Source: Cribrihabitans marinus
Lineage (GTDB): Bacteria; Pseudomonadota; Alphaproteobacteria; Rhodobacterales; Rhodobacteraceae
Assembly (NCBI RefSeq): GCF_900109035.1
Contig: NZ_FNYD01000003.1
Location: 310,001-374,000 of the forward strand
Reading direction: 5' to 3'
Length of the DNA stretch: 64,000 bases
Made by a program: the position numbers and the translations under genes. Each line of letters opens with the position of its first letter. The first letter of the stretch is position 1. Below the pieces are notes generated by a model that was given only the letters and a program-made list of their open reading frames with translations, was not told the DNA's origin and did no database searches. This document shows positions 45,364 through 53,349 of this stretch, piece after piece.

Positions 45364-46145
45364 CGGGCAGGGATCCCTTCCTGCTGGAGGTCTCGGGCCG
45401 GGTCGGCATCCTGCGCATCGCCCGCGAGGACAAGCGCAACGCGCTCGATGCCGCGATGATGGATATGCTGGCGGACCTGTGCCGCGAGATCGAGCGGCGC
45501 GACGATATCGGCGTGTTGATCCTGACCGGATCCGGGCGGAGCTTTTGCGCGGGCGGCGACATCACCGCGTGGAGCGGCCAGAGCCCGGCCGAGTTCGCCC
45601 GCCACTGGGTGCGCGACGGGCACGAGGCCTTTGACCGGCTGGCCCGCTTGCGACAGCCGGTGATCGCGGTGCTGAACGGTCCTGCACTCGGGGGCGGGCT
45701 GGAGCTGGCCGCCTGCGCCGATTACCGCATCGCCGAGGATCACGTGACCTTCGGCCAGCCGGAATCCGGGCTGGGCATCATCGCCGGATGGTCGGGAACC
45801 CAGCGCGCCACCCGCCGCTTCGGCGCGCGACTGGTGCGGCGCATGGCGCTGTTCGGCGAGGTTCTGGACGCGCGCGCCGCGCTGGCCGAGGGCCTGGCGG
45901 ACAAGGTGGTCGAGACGGGCGCGGGGCTGGAGGCGGGGCTGGACCTGGCACGCCAGGTGCTGAAGCGTGGGCCGCTGGCGACGGAATTGACCAAGATGCT
46001 GATCAACGCGGCCGAAGGCGAGGAGCGCGAGCGTGTCTTCGAGGCGCTGGCCGGGCGTATCGCCGCGGCCAGTGACGAGCTGCGCGAGGGCGTCGAGGCC
46101 TTCCGCGAGAAACGAAAGCCGGATTTCGGCGGCAAGGGAGAGTGA
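45360..46145 (+). CDS. Enoyl-CoA hydratase/isomerase family protein
   Basis: A 261-residue crotonase-fold enzyme. The oxyanion-hole segments F-C-A-G-G-D-I (about residues 60-66) and L-G-G-G-L-E-L-A (about 105-112) are present, and a Glu occurs in G-Q-P-E-S-G-L-G at the position of the second catalytic acid. It may hydrate a CoA ester or carry out a retro-aldol or dehydration. Start is fixed by the ATGA overlap with the CoA transferase. Confidence 0.92.
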   Translation: MTGRDPFLLEVSGRVGILRIAREDKRNALDAAMMDMLADLCREIERRDDIGVLILTGSGRSFCAGGDITAWSGQSPAEFARHWVRDGHEAFDRLARLRQPVIAVLNGPALGGGLELAACADYRIAEDHVTFGQPESGLGIIAGWSGTQRATRRFGARLVRRMALFGEVLDARAALAEGLADKVVETGAGLEAGLDLARQVLKRGPLATELTKMLINAAEGEERERVFEALAGRIAAASDELREGVEAFREKRKPDFGGKGE

Positions 46146-46147
46146 GC

Positions 46148-46459
46148 ATGATCCGACACCTGGTGCATCTGCGGTTCAAGTCCGACACGGACGCCGCGAC
46201 CAAGCAGTCGCTCTATGACCGCCTGTCGGATCTGCGATCGCGCATCGACGGGATCGAGGATTTCCAGACCCGCGCCAACCTGTCGGTGGAAACGCCGCTT
46301 GTCCGGGGCTTTCTGGACATGTTCTGGTTCGATTTCCGCGATGTCGCCGTGCGCGACGCCTATCTCGGCGACGAGGTGCATCAGGCCATCGGCGCCGACA
46401 TCGTTTCCTGCCTCGACGGGGGTGCCGACGGGGTGTTTGTCTGTGATATCGAACTCTGA
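46148..46459 (+). CDS. Dabb (stress-responsive alpha/beta barrel) domain protein
   Basis: A 103-residue protein of the Dabb fold: M-I-R-H-L-V-H-L-R-F-K at the N-terminus, the D-F-Q-T-R-A-N segment and C-terminal D-E-V-H-Q-A-I-G-A-D-I, all typical of the dimeric ferredoxin-like barrel. In catabolic operons such proteins often bind or rearrange small polar metabolites, but no activity can be assigned. The ATG at 46148 has AGGGAG at 7-base spacing; a GTG at 46142 overlaps the previous stop and is too close to it. The stop overlaps the next ATG (TGATG). Not related to the transporter subunit DabB. Confidence 0.82.
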   Translation: MIRHLVHLRFKSDTDAATKQSLYDRLSDLRSRIDGIEDFQTRANLSVETPLVRGFLDMFWFDFRDVAVRDAYLGDEVHQAIGADIVSCLDGGADGVFVCDIEL

Positions 46460-47733
46460 TGACGCCTGAAGACCGATCCTTTCTGACCGGGCTGTTCGAT
46501 GCCGCGGTGGCCGCCGCCGATCCGGCCGAGGCGTTGCGCCCGCATCTGCCGGAGCGGCCCGCCGGCCGCACGGTCGTCATCGGTGCGGGCAAGGGCGCCG
46601 CGCAACTGACCGCCGCCTTCGAAGACCTGTGGGACGATCCCGTCGAAGGGGTCGTGGTGACGCGCTACGGCTATGCCGTGCCCTGCCGCCATGTCCGGGT
46701 GCTCGAAGCCGCCCACCCGGTGCCGGACGCGGCGGGGCTGGCGGCAAGCGACGCCTTGCTGCGCGCGGTGTCCGGCCTGACCGAGGATGATCTGGTGGTG
46801 GCCCTGATATGCGGCGGTGGCTCGGCGCTCTTGCCCGCGCCGCCGGACGGGCTGACGCTGGAGGACGAACAGGCGCTGAACGCGGCGCTGCTGCGCTCGG
46901 GCGCGCCCATCGGCGTGATGAACGCCATCCGCAAACATGCCAGCCGGATCAAGGGCGGCAGGCTGGCCGCCGCCGCCTGGCCGGCGCGGGTGGTTTCGCT
47001 GGTCGTGTCCGATGTGCCGGGGGATGACCCGGCCGAGGTCGCCTCCGGCCCGACCGTGCCGTCCGCTATCGGCCTGGACGAAGTGCGGGCGTTGATCGCG
47101 AACCATGCAATCGACCTTCCCGACCGCATCCTGCGGCACCTGAACAGCGAGGCCGCCCGCGCGCCCGATCCGGGTGACGCCGTGTTTGGCCGGTCATCGA
47201 CACGGGTGATCGCCTCGGCCCGCCTGTCGCTCGAGGCTGCGGCCGCACGGGCGGAGAAAGCCGGTATCACGCCGGTGATCCTGTCGGATGCCATCGAGGG
47301 CGAGGCGCGCGAGGTCGGCCGGGTCCTGGCTGCGCTGACGCGCGAGGTGCGGATGCGGAACAGGCCCTTCGTGCCGCCGGTTGTCCTGTTGTCGGGCGGC
47401 GAGACCACGGTGACGATCAGAAATACGGGCGGTCGCGGTGGCCGCAACAGCGAGTTGCTCCTGTCCTTTGCCAACGCGGTGGACGGGCTGGACGGCATCG
47501 CCGCGCTGGCCGCCGACACTGACGGGATCGACGGGTCCGAGGACAATGCCGGTGCCTTTGCCGATGGCCGGAGTGCCGGGCGGATGCGCGCCGCCGGGGT
47601 CGATCCCGTTGCGGCGCTGGCGGCCCATGATGCCTGGGGCGCGTTCGACGCTGTGGATGACCTGTTCGATCCGGGGCCGACAGGCACGAATGTCAACGAT
47701 TTCAGGGCAATACTGGTCCGACCTCAGGCATAG
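46459..47733 (+). CDS. Glycerate 2-kinase, MOFRL/type II (TtuD-like)
   Basis: A 424-residue protein of the DUF4147/MOFRL glycerate kinase family (often misnamed hydroxypyruvate reductase). The N-terminal domain has I-G-A-G-K-G-A-A-Q-L (about 36-45) and I-C-G-G-G-S-A-L-L (about 118-126); the MOFRL domain begins near residue 310 with S-G-G-E-T-T-V-T and G-G-R-G-G-R-N-S-E. It phosphorylates D-glycerate to 2-phosphoglycerate. Its presence with the CoA genes suggests that the pathway releases glycerate. The 3' end overlaps the converging MaoC gene by 10 bases. Confidence 0.92.
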   Translation: MTPEDRSFLTGLFDAAVAAADPAEALRPHLPERPAGRTVVIGAGKGAAQLTAAFEDLWDDPVEGVVVTRYGYAVPCRHVRVLEAAHPVPDAAGLAASDALLRAVSGLTEDDLVVALICGGGSALLPAPPDGLTLEDEQALNAALLRSGAPIGVMNAIRKHASRIKGGRLAAAAWPARVVSLVVSDVPGDDPAEVASGPTVPSAIGLDEVRALIANHAIDLPDRILRHLNSEAARAPDPGDAVFGRSSTRVIASARLSLEAAAARAEKAGITPVILSDAIEGEAREVGRVLAALTREVRMRNRPFVPPVVLLSGGETTVTIRNTGGRGGRNSELLLSFANAVDGLDGIAALAADTDGIDGSEDNAGAFADGRSAGRMRAAGVDPVAALAAHDAWGAFDAVDDLFDPGPTGTNVNDFRAILVRPQA

Positions 47734-48179
47734 ATCATCAGCCGGTTGGTGCCGGTCTGCACCGTCGCGCCGGCCTGGTTCGTCACGGTGAAACCCAGCG
47801 TGGCGATGCCCCGCGCGCCATCGGAAGTGGGCCGCAAGTGGGTTACGGTGATCGTGGCCCGGATCTCGTCACCCGCCAGCACCGGTGCCTTGAATTGCCA
47901 GTCCCAGCCGAGCGATGCGATGGCCGCGAACTGCGCCGGCGTCCGGTTCTTGAGCCCGTCGACGACCGAGAGCACCAGCAGCCCATGCGCCACCCGGTCG
48001 GGGAAACCGTGGCGGCGGGCGGCGCCGGCGTCCATGTGGATCTCGAAACGGTCTCCGCTCAACTCGGCGAAGGCGTCGATCATCTGCGCGGTGATGCGGC
48101 GCGACGCGGTGCGGATGGTGTCTCCGACGGCCAGGTCGGCCAGGCCGTGCCGGCCCGGCGGCAGCACGCGCCCGGTCAC
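47724..48179 (-). CDS. MaoC-like (R)-enoyl-CoA hydratase
   Basis: A 151-residue hotdog-fold protein of the MaoC dehydratase family. The hydratase 2 motif is visible as F-A-E-L-S-G-D-R-F-E-I-H-M-D (catalytic Asp and His positions) with H-G-L-L-V-L-S near residue 65. It would hydrate an enoyl-CoA or dehydrate a hydroxyacyl-CoA with R stereochemistry, complementing the crotonase-type enzyme. Start is GTG at 48179, overlapping the preceding reductase stop as GTGA. Confidence 0.88.
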   Translation of the reverse strand: MTGRVLPPGRHGLADLAVGDTIRTASRRITAQMIDAFAELSGDRFEIHMDAGAARRHGFPDRVAHGLLVLSVVDGLKNRTPAQFAAIASLGWDWQFKAPVLAGDEIRATITVTHLRPTSDGARGIATLGFTVTNQAGATVQTGTNRLMIYA

Positions 48180-49189
48180 GGTGTCGGCGCGTCCTCGCGC
48201 AGCAACCCCTTGGCCTTGAGATCGGCCCAGAACGGCTCCGGGATGGGATGGCTGAACCAGGCGAGGTTCTGTTGCAGCTGCTCGACCGTGCGCGTGCCCG
48301 CCATGAAGGTCGGAACCGCCGGGTGCGCCACGACGAATTGCAGCGCCGCCGCCGGCAGGGGAACGTCATGATCGGCACAAACGGCCTCGATCCTGCGAAC
48401 CTTGTCCATGATGTCGTCGGGGGCGGGGGCATAGTTGTACTTGGCGCCTTCGCGGGCACCGGTGGCGAGGATGCCCGAGTTGAACCCGCCGCCCACGACC
48501 ACCGCCGCGCCGCGCTCCTCGCAAAGCGGCAGGAACTCGTTCAGCGCATCCTGTTCCAGCAGCGTGTAGCGGCCGGCCAGCAGGAAACAGTCGAAGTCGC
48601 GCCGTTGCAGGGCGGCGTGGCAGACCTCCCATTCGTTCACGCCGACACCGATGGCCTTGACCACGCCCTGGTCGCGCAACTCGGACAGCGCCTTCCAGGC
48701 GCCGTTCATCGCCTGCTCGAATACCTCGGGCTGTTCTGTCCCGCGGGTGAAGACGTCGATGTCATGGATGAAGCAGATATCCATGCGCTCGAGGTTGAGC
48801 CGCTGAAGGCTGTCTTCGAAACTGCGCATCGTGCCGTCATAGCTGTAGTCGAAATGTATCGTGAACCGGCCCGCATTGGTCCAGGGCGCATAGTCGATAT
48901 CCTGCTTGCGCGCGGGTTTCAGGATGCGGCCAACCTTGGAGGACAGCACGAGATCGTCGCGGTCCTTCCACCGCAGCGCGTGCCCGGTGCGCAGCTCGGA
49001 CAGGCCGTGGCCATACATGGGCGCGGTGTCGAAATACCGCACGCCCCGGCCCCAGGCCTCCTGGATCATCGCCTCCGAGGTGTCCTCGTCGATCTCGCGA
49101 AATATGTTCCCGATCGGGGCCGTGCCGAAACCGAAGGGCGTCACCTCCAGATCGACGCGCCCGAATTTCACCTTGCTGTCCGGCTTCAT
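48176..49189 (-). CDS. Aldo/keto reductase (L-fucose / D-threo-aldose 1-dehydrogenase type)
   Basis: A 337-residue AKR of the aldose dehydrogenase branch. The N-terminus has F-G-F-G-T-A-P-I-G-N, the catalytic Asp and Tyr lie in F-D-T-A-P-M-Y-G-H-G-L-S-E (about 53-65), and His in C-F-I-H-D-I-D-V. Members of this branch oxidise aldoses at C1 to lactones. It is divergent from the acyl-CoA dehydrogenase, with two operator-like dyads in between, and coupled to the MaoC gene. GGGAGAG precedes the ATG. Confidence 0.9.
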   Translation of the reverse strand: MKPDSKVKFGRVDLEVTPFGFGTAPIGNIFREIDEDTSEAMIQEAWGRGVRYFDTAPMYGHGLSELRTGHALRWKDRDDLVLSSKVGRILKPARKQDIDYAPWTNAGRFTIHFDYSYDGTMRSFEDSLQRLNLERMDICFIHDIDVFTRGTEQPEVFEQAMNGAWKALSELRDQGVVKAIGVGVNEWEVCHAALQRRDFDCFLLAGRYTLLEQDALNEFLPLCEERGAAVVVGGGFNSGILATGAREGAKYNYAPAPDDIMDKVRRIEAVCADHDVPLPAAALQFVVAHPAVPTFMAGTRTVEQLQQNLAWFSHPIPEPFWADLKAKGLLREDAPTP

Positions 49190-49203
49190 CTTGCTCTCCC
49201 AAA

Positions 49204-49221
49204 AGTAACCATTCAGTTAAT
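49204..49221. promoter_or_regulatory. TetR-like operator, copy nearest the aldose dehydrogenase gene
   Basis: AGTAAC-CATTCA-GTTAAT is an 18-bp dyad with a 6-base centre, 15 bases upstream of the minus-strand aldo/keto reductase start. It differs from the copy at 43750 in only a few bases and has the same asymmetric CATT(T/C)A centre. Confidence 0.7.
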
Positions 49222-49289
49222 AAAGCCACAGTTGGTGGTTTGGATCAAGGGGCATCCGAGACTTGACCGGCCCCGGAAACCGGCCTATA

Positions 49290-49307
49290 AGTAACTAAAC
49301 GGTTACT
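49290..49307. promoter_or_regulatory. TetR-like operator, copy nearest the acyl-CoA dehydrogenase gene
   Basis: AGTAAC-TAAACG-GTTACT is a perfect 6+6 dyad. Its reverse complement, AGTAAC-CGTTTA-GTTACT, aligns with the copies at 43750 and 49204 including the centre. It is 12 bases before the acyl-CoA dehydrogenase ATG, where a bound repressor would block initiation. Confidence 0.72.
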
Positions 49308-49319
49308 CACGGGGTGAAA

Positions 49320-50465
49320 ATGTTCCTGACCGAAACCCATGAGCAGGTGCGCGACATGACGCGCCAGTTCGCGCAAGACGTCATCCGCCCCCTCGCCGAA
49401 GAGCTGGACCGGGAGGAACGCTTTCCTACCGAGCTCTACGACCAGATGGCCGAGCTGGGTCTGTTCGGCATCTGTGTGCCGGAAGAGATGGGCGGGCCGG
49501 GCTTCGACACCGTGACCTATGCCCTGGTCATGGAGGAGCTGTCGCGCGGCTACGCCTCGGTCGCGGATCAATGCGGGCTGGTCGAACTGATCTCGACCCT
49601 TCTGGTCCAGCACGGCACGCCGGCGCAGCGCGAAGCATGGCTGGGCGATGTGCTGGCCGCACGGAAACGGGCGGCCTATTGCATCACCGAAGCCGAGGCA
49701 GGTACGGATGTCTCGGGCATTCGCACCACCGCGCTGCGCGACGGGGATGGCTGGCGCCTGAATGGCGGCAAGATCTGGATTCACAACGCCCCGGTGGCCG
49801 ATTTCGGTTTTGTTCTGGCCCGCACCGACCCCGAGGCCGGGCATCGCGGCATGTCGATCTTCATCGTCGACCTGCACGCCCAGGGCGTCTCGCGCGGGCC
49901 CAAGGAGTACAAGATGGGACAGCGCGCCAGCCAGGTCGGTGCGCTTGATTTCGACGACGTGCGGCTGCCCGCCGAGGCCCTGCTGGGTCAGGAGGGGCGC
50001 GGGTTCCACATGATGATGAGCGTTCTGGACAAGGGGCGCGTCGGCATCGCCGCCCTGGCCGTTGGCATCGGGCAGGCCGGGCTGGAAGCAGCCGTCGACT
50101 ATGCCCGGCAGCGCAAGCAGTTCAAGAAGCCCATTGCCGAGTTCCAGGGCGTGCAATGGCTGCTGGCCGACATCGCCAAGGATGTCGAGGCCGCGCGCCT
50201 GCTGGTGCACAGCGCCGCGCACAAGCTCGATATCGGGGCAGATGCCACGCGCCATTGCTCGATGGCCAAGTGCTTTGCCGGTGACATGGCGGTGACACGT
50301 TCGGCGGATGCGGTTCAGGTCTTTGGCGGCTCGGGCTATATTCGGGGTTTCGAGGTGGAGCGGCTCTATCGCGACGCCAAGATCACGCAGATCTACGAGG
50401 GCACCAACCAGATCCAGCGCATGATCATCGCGCGCGAGCTTTTGGCAAAGGGGGCAACACCATGA
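49320..50465 (+). CDS. Acyl-CoA dehydrogenase
   Basis: A 381-residue flavoprotein of the acyl-CoA dehydrogenase family. The FAD and substrate segment Y-C-I-T-E-A-E-A-G-T-D-V-S (about residues 120-132) and the C-terminal catalytic Glu in Q-I-Y-E-G-T-N-Q-I-Q-R (about 363) are visible. It puts a double bond between C2 and C3 of an acyl-CoA and feeds the electrons to ETF. Start ATG 49320 lies behind GGGG; an in-frame GTG at 49314 is an alternative. It overlaps the SDR gene by ATGA. Confidence 0.92.
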   Translation: MFLTETHEQVRDMTRQFAQDVIRPLAEELDREERFPTELYDQMAELGLFGICVPEEMGGPGFDTVTYALVMEELSRGYASVADQCGLVELISTLLVQHGTPAQREAWLGDVLAARKRAAYCITEAEAGTDVSGIRTTALRDGDGWRLNGGKIWIHNAPVADFGFVLARTDPEAGHRGMSIFIVDLHAQGVSRGPKEYKMGQRASQVGALDFDDVRLPAEALLGQEGRGFHMMMSVLDKGRVGIAALAVGIGQAGLEAAVDYARQRKQFKKPIAEFQGVQWLLADIAKDVEAARLLVHSAAHKLDIGADATRHCSMAKCFAGDMAVTRSADAVQVFGGSGYIRGFEVERLYRDAKITQIYEGTNQIQRMIIARELLAKGATP

Positions 50466-51232
50466 GCGGGCAGGTCGCCCTGATCACCGGATCCAGCCGC
50501 GGGATCGGCCTGGCCGCCGCGGTCGCGCTGGCGCGCGAGGGGTTTGCCGTTGCCGTGAACGGGCCGGGTGACGACGACGAGCTGCGCGCCGCGGCGGATC
50601 GCGTCGCCGAGGAAGGCGGGGCCGTGCATGTGGCGCCTTTCGACGTGACGGACCTGTCGGCGCATGAGCGCGCCCTGAACGGTATCGAAGCGGCACTGGG
50701 ACCATTGACCACGCTGGTCAACAACGCCGGCGTCGGTGTCATGGCCCGCGGCGATCCCCTGGACGTGAGCCAGGACAGCTATGACCGTTGCCAATCGGTC
50801 AATGCCCGGGCCCTGTTCTTTCTGACCCAGGCCTTCGCGCGCCGCCTGCTGGCCCGCAAAAGGGCGGCGAGCCTGTTTCACAGCGTGGTCAACGTCACCT
50901 CGTCGAATGCCGTCGCCGTCGCCGAGCCCCGGTCGGAATATTGCGTGTCCAAGGCCGCCGCGTCCATGGCCTCCAAGGCCTGGGCGGTGCGCTTGGGGCG
51001 CGAGGAGATTGCCGTCTACGATGTCCAGCCGGGCCTGATCGCCACCGACATGACCGCGCCGGTCATCGCGGATTACGAAGCGCGCGCAAGGGCGGGCCTG
51101 ACGCTGATCCCGCGCGTCGGACAGCCGGAAGAGGTCGGCGACATCATCGCCGCTCTGGCCGCCGGCAAGCTGCCCTACACGACCGGACAGGCGATCTCGG
51201 CCGATGCCGGGATGCTGATTCCCCGTTTCTGA
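50462..51232 (+). CDS. Short-chain dehydrogenase/reductase
   Basis: A 256-residue classical SDR: T-G-S-S-R-G-I-G (about 9-16) for NAD(P), N-N-A-G at about 86-89, catalytic Ser in V-T-S-S-N-A, and Tyr-Lys in Y-C-V-S-K (about 160-164). The usual P-G motif follows as V-Q-P-G-L-I-A-T-D. It could oxidise the hydroxyl of a CoA-bound or free sugar acid. It is the second gene of the third operon, coupled to the acyl-CoA dehydrogenase. Confidence 0.92.
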   Translation: MSGQVALITGSSRGIGLAAAVALAREGFAVAVNGPGDDDELRAAADRVAEEGGAVHVAPFDVTDLSAHERALNGIEAALGPLTTLVNNAGVGVMARGDPLDVSQDSYDRCQSVNARALFFLTQAFARRLLARKRAASLFHSVVNVTSSNAVAVAEPRSEYCVSKAAASMASKAWAVRLGREEIAVYDVQPGLIATDMTAPVIADYEARARAGLTLIPRVGQPEEVGDIIAALAAGKLPYTTGQAISADAGMLIPRF

Positions 51233-51253
51233 ACCCGTTGCCGAGGACCGTTG

Positions 51254-52405
51254 ATGAAGATTGCCCTGCCAGATGCACACGGCGCCTTGTCCGACTACAC
51301 GCTGACCGGAACCCCGCTGCCCGAGGCGCGGCTTGCGCGCGATGCCGCCCGCGTGGTCTATTCCGCGGCGCATGTGGTGGCCGATCCCTTCGCCGCCAAC
51401 GATCCAACCGGCCCGGCCAGGGTCGACTGGGATGCAACCATGCGCTTCCGGCACCACCTGCACGGGCTCGGCCTGGGCATTGCCGAGGCGATGGACACCG
51501 CGCAACGCGGCATGGGGCTGGACTGGGACGGTGCGCTGGAACTGATCCGGCGCACCCGCACCGAGTTGCCCGACGCCCTTGTGGCCAATGGCTGCGGCAC
51601 CGATCACCTGGACCCGGCCGAGGCGCGCGGTCTCGACGATGTCCGGCGCGCCTATTGGCAACAGCTGGATGCCATCCAGGCGCTGGATGCGCGGGTGATC
51701 CTGATGGCCAGCCGTGCGATGGCCCGGGTCGCGACCGGGCCCGACGACTACATCAGGCTCTATGGCGAATTGCTGCAAGGCTGCGATCACTCCGCCATCC
51801 TGCATTGGCTGGGCGACATGTTCGACCCCGCCCTGGCCGGATACTGGGGCAGCGCAAGCTTCGACGAGGCGCTGGAAACCGTCCTGGCGATCATCGAGGG
51901 CAATGCCGACAAGGTCGACGGCATCAAGATCTCGCTGCTCGACAAGGACAAGGAGGTGATCCTGCGCCGCCGCCTGCCCGAGGGCGTGCGCATGTATACC
52001 GGTGACGACTTCAACTATCCCGAACTGATCGAGGGTGATGCGCAGGGCCATTCCGACGCGCTCCTTGGCATCTTCGACCCGCTGGCGCCCGCCGCCGCCC
52101 GGGCGGTGAGCCTGCTGGGGCAGGGGGATGCGGCCGGGTTTCGCGCAACGCTCGATCCCACGGTGCCGCTGGCCCGGCTGATCTTCCGGGCGCCCACGCA
52201 ATACTACAAAACGGGCGTGGTCTTTCTGGCCTGGCTCAACGGGTTCCAGGATCATTTCATCATGCTGGGCGGCGCGCAGGCCGCGCGGCCGCTGCCCTAT
52301 TTCACCGAGGTGTTCCGACTGGCCGATGGCTGTGGCCTCCTGCGCGATCCCGAATTGGCGACAGAGCGGATGAAACGGCTGCTGTCGCTCTATGGCGTGG
52401 CGTGA
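51254..52405 (+). CDS. DUF993 family protein, dihydrodipicolinate-synthase/aldolase-like
   Basis: A 383-residue protein that resembles the DUF993 family, TIM-barrel relatives of the NAL/DapA aldolases. A Lys in G-I-K-I-S-L-L-D-K near residue 236 is a candidate Schiff-base lysine, with Y-T-G-D-D-F-N-Y-P nearby as a likely phosphate or carboxylate loop. No member has a well-known reaction; a retro-aldol cleavage of a keto-acid is a fair guess. The ATG at 51254 follows GAGG; a TTG three bases earlier is possible. Confidence 0.85.
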   Translation: MKIALPDAHGALSDYTLTGTPLPEARLARDAARVVYSAAHVVADPFAANDPTGPARVDWDATMRFRHHLHGLGLGIAEAMDTAQRGMGLDWDGALELIRRTRTELPDALVANGCGTDHLDPAEARGLDDVRRAYWQQLDAIQALDARVILMASRAMARVATGPDDYIRLYGELLQGCDHSAILHWLGDMFDPALAGYWGSASFDEALETVLAIIEGNADKVDGIKISLLDKDKEVILRRRLPEGVRMYTGDDFNYPELIEGDAQGHSDALLGIFDPLAPAAARAVSLLGQGDAAGFRATLDPTVPLARLIFRAPTQYYKTGVVFLAWLNGFQDHFIMLGGAQAARPLPYFTEVFRLADGCGLLRDPELATERMKRLLSLYGVA

Positions 52406-53247
52406 TGCGGGACTTCACCTCGGACCATTCCGCCCTGGCGCTGAACACCGCGACGCTGGGCCACAATCTGGACGGGCCGGGCGCCGGCTGGTCCCCGGAA
52501 CGCGTGATCGATGCCTGCGCCGCGCGCGGCTATGGCGGGCTGGTGTTCTGGCGGCGCGAGATCGGCGGCCGGGCGATCGAGATCGGCGAGCGTGTGCGGG
52601 CGGCGGGAATGCAGGTGGTGGGCCTGTGCCGGACACCTTACCTGACCGGGTCCGAAGCCGGCTCGGCTGACCAGGTGACCGCCAGCATCGACATGGCCGC
52701 CGCCCTGGGCGCCGGCGTTCTTACGATCGTGACCGGAGGCACGGATCCGGGAACCAAGGGAACGGGCGACAGCCGCAAGCGCCTGGCCGAGCGGGTGGCG
52801 GCCCATGCCGATCACGCGGCCCGGAATGGCGTTGCGCTGGCGCTGGAGCCGCTCAACCCGATGTTCGGCGGCAACCGAACCTGCCTCTTCACCGTGCGCG
52901 AGGCGCTGGAGCTGTGCCGGGCGATCGACAGGCCGAATGTCGGCATCGCGGTCGATGTTTATCATGTCTGGTGGGACTCGTGCCTGTCGGACAGCCTCGC
53001 CGCCGCCTCGGGGCGGATTCTTGGCTATCACCTCTGCGATTGGCTGGAGCATACATCCGACATGCTGCTCGACCGGGGCATGATGGGCGATGGGGTCGCC
53101 GACCTCCGCGCGATCCGCCGCGACGTCGAGGGAGCGGGCTATGCCGGCCTGTGCGAAGTCGAGATCTTCTCGGCCCAAAACTGGTGGAAACGCCCGCCCG
53201 AGCAGGTGCTCGACACGATTGTCGATCGGTTCCGCAGGTTTTGCTGA
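52405..53247 (+). CDS. Sugar phosphate isomerase/epimerase family protein (AP endonuclease 2-like TIM barrel)
   Basis: A 280-residue xylose-isomerase-like TIM barrel. The metal-binding acidic and His residues are recognisable: Glu in L-A-L-E-P-L-N-P-M (about 154), Asp and His in I-A-V-D-V-Y-H-V-W-W (about 186-195), His in G-Y-H-L-C-D-W (about 215), and Glu in C-E-V-E-I-F (about 254). The family includes hydroxypyruvate isomerase, epimerases and ketose isomerases. The start ATG overlaps the DUF993 stop (TGATG). Last gene of the operon. Confidence 0.88.
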   Translation: MRDFTSDHSALALNTATLGHNLDGPGAGWSPERVIDACAARGYGGLVFWRREIGGRAIEIGERVRAAGMQVVGLCRTPYLTGSEAGSADQVTASIDMAAALGAGVLTIVTGGTDPGTKGTGDSRKRLAERVAAHADHAARNGVALALEPLNPMFGGNRTCLFTVREALELCRAIDRPNVGIAVDVYHVWWDSCLSDSLAAASGRILGYHLCDWLEHTSDMLLDRGMMGDGVADLRAIRRDVEGAGYAGLCEVEIFSAQNWWKRPPEQVLDTIVDRFRRFC

Positions 53248-53259
53248 CGGCCGGAAAAG

Positions 53260-53279
53260 CCCGGACAGCAATCCCGGGC
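53260..53279 (+). terminator. Possible terminator hairpin at the end of the catabolic island
   Basis: GCCCGG (53260-53265) and CCGGGC (53274-53279) form a 6-bp stem with an 8-base loop 12 bases after the isomerase stop, between two convergent genes. It has no T run, so it is only a modest candidate. Confidence 0.35.
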
Positions 53280-53349
53280 GCGGCAGGGCTTTCCTCTCGC
53301 GGAAAATACCTCGGGGGAGTCGCCGCAGGCGACGGGGGCAGCGACCCCT

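Noticed and set aside
46459-47733. Hydroxypyruvate reductase
   Set aside because: The MOFRL architecture belongs to type II glycerate kinase; the reductase name is a common carry-over.
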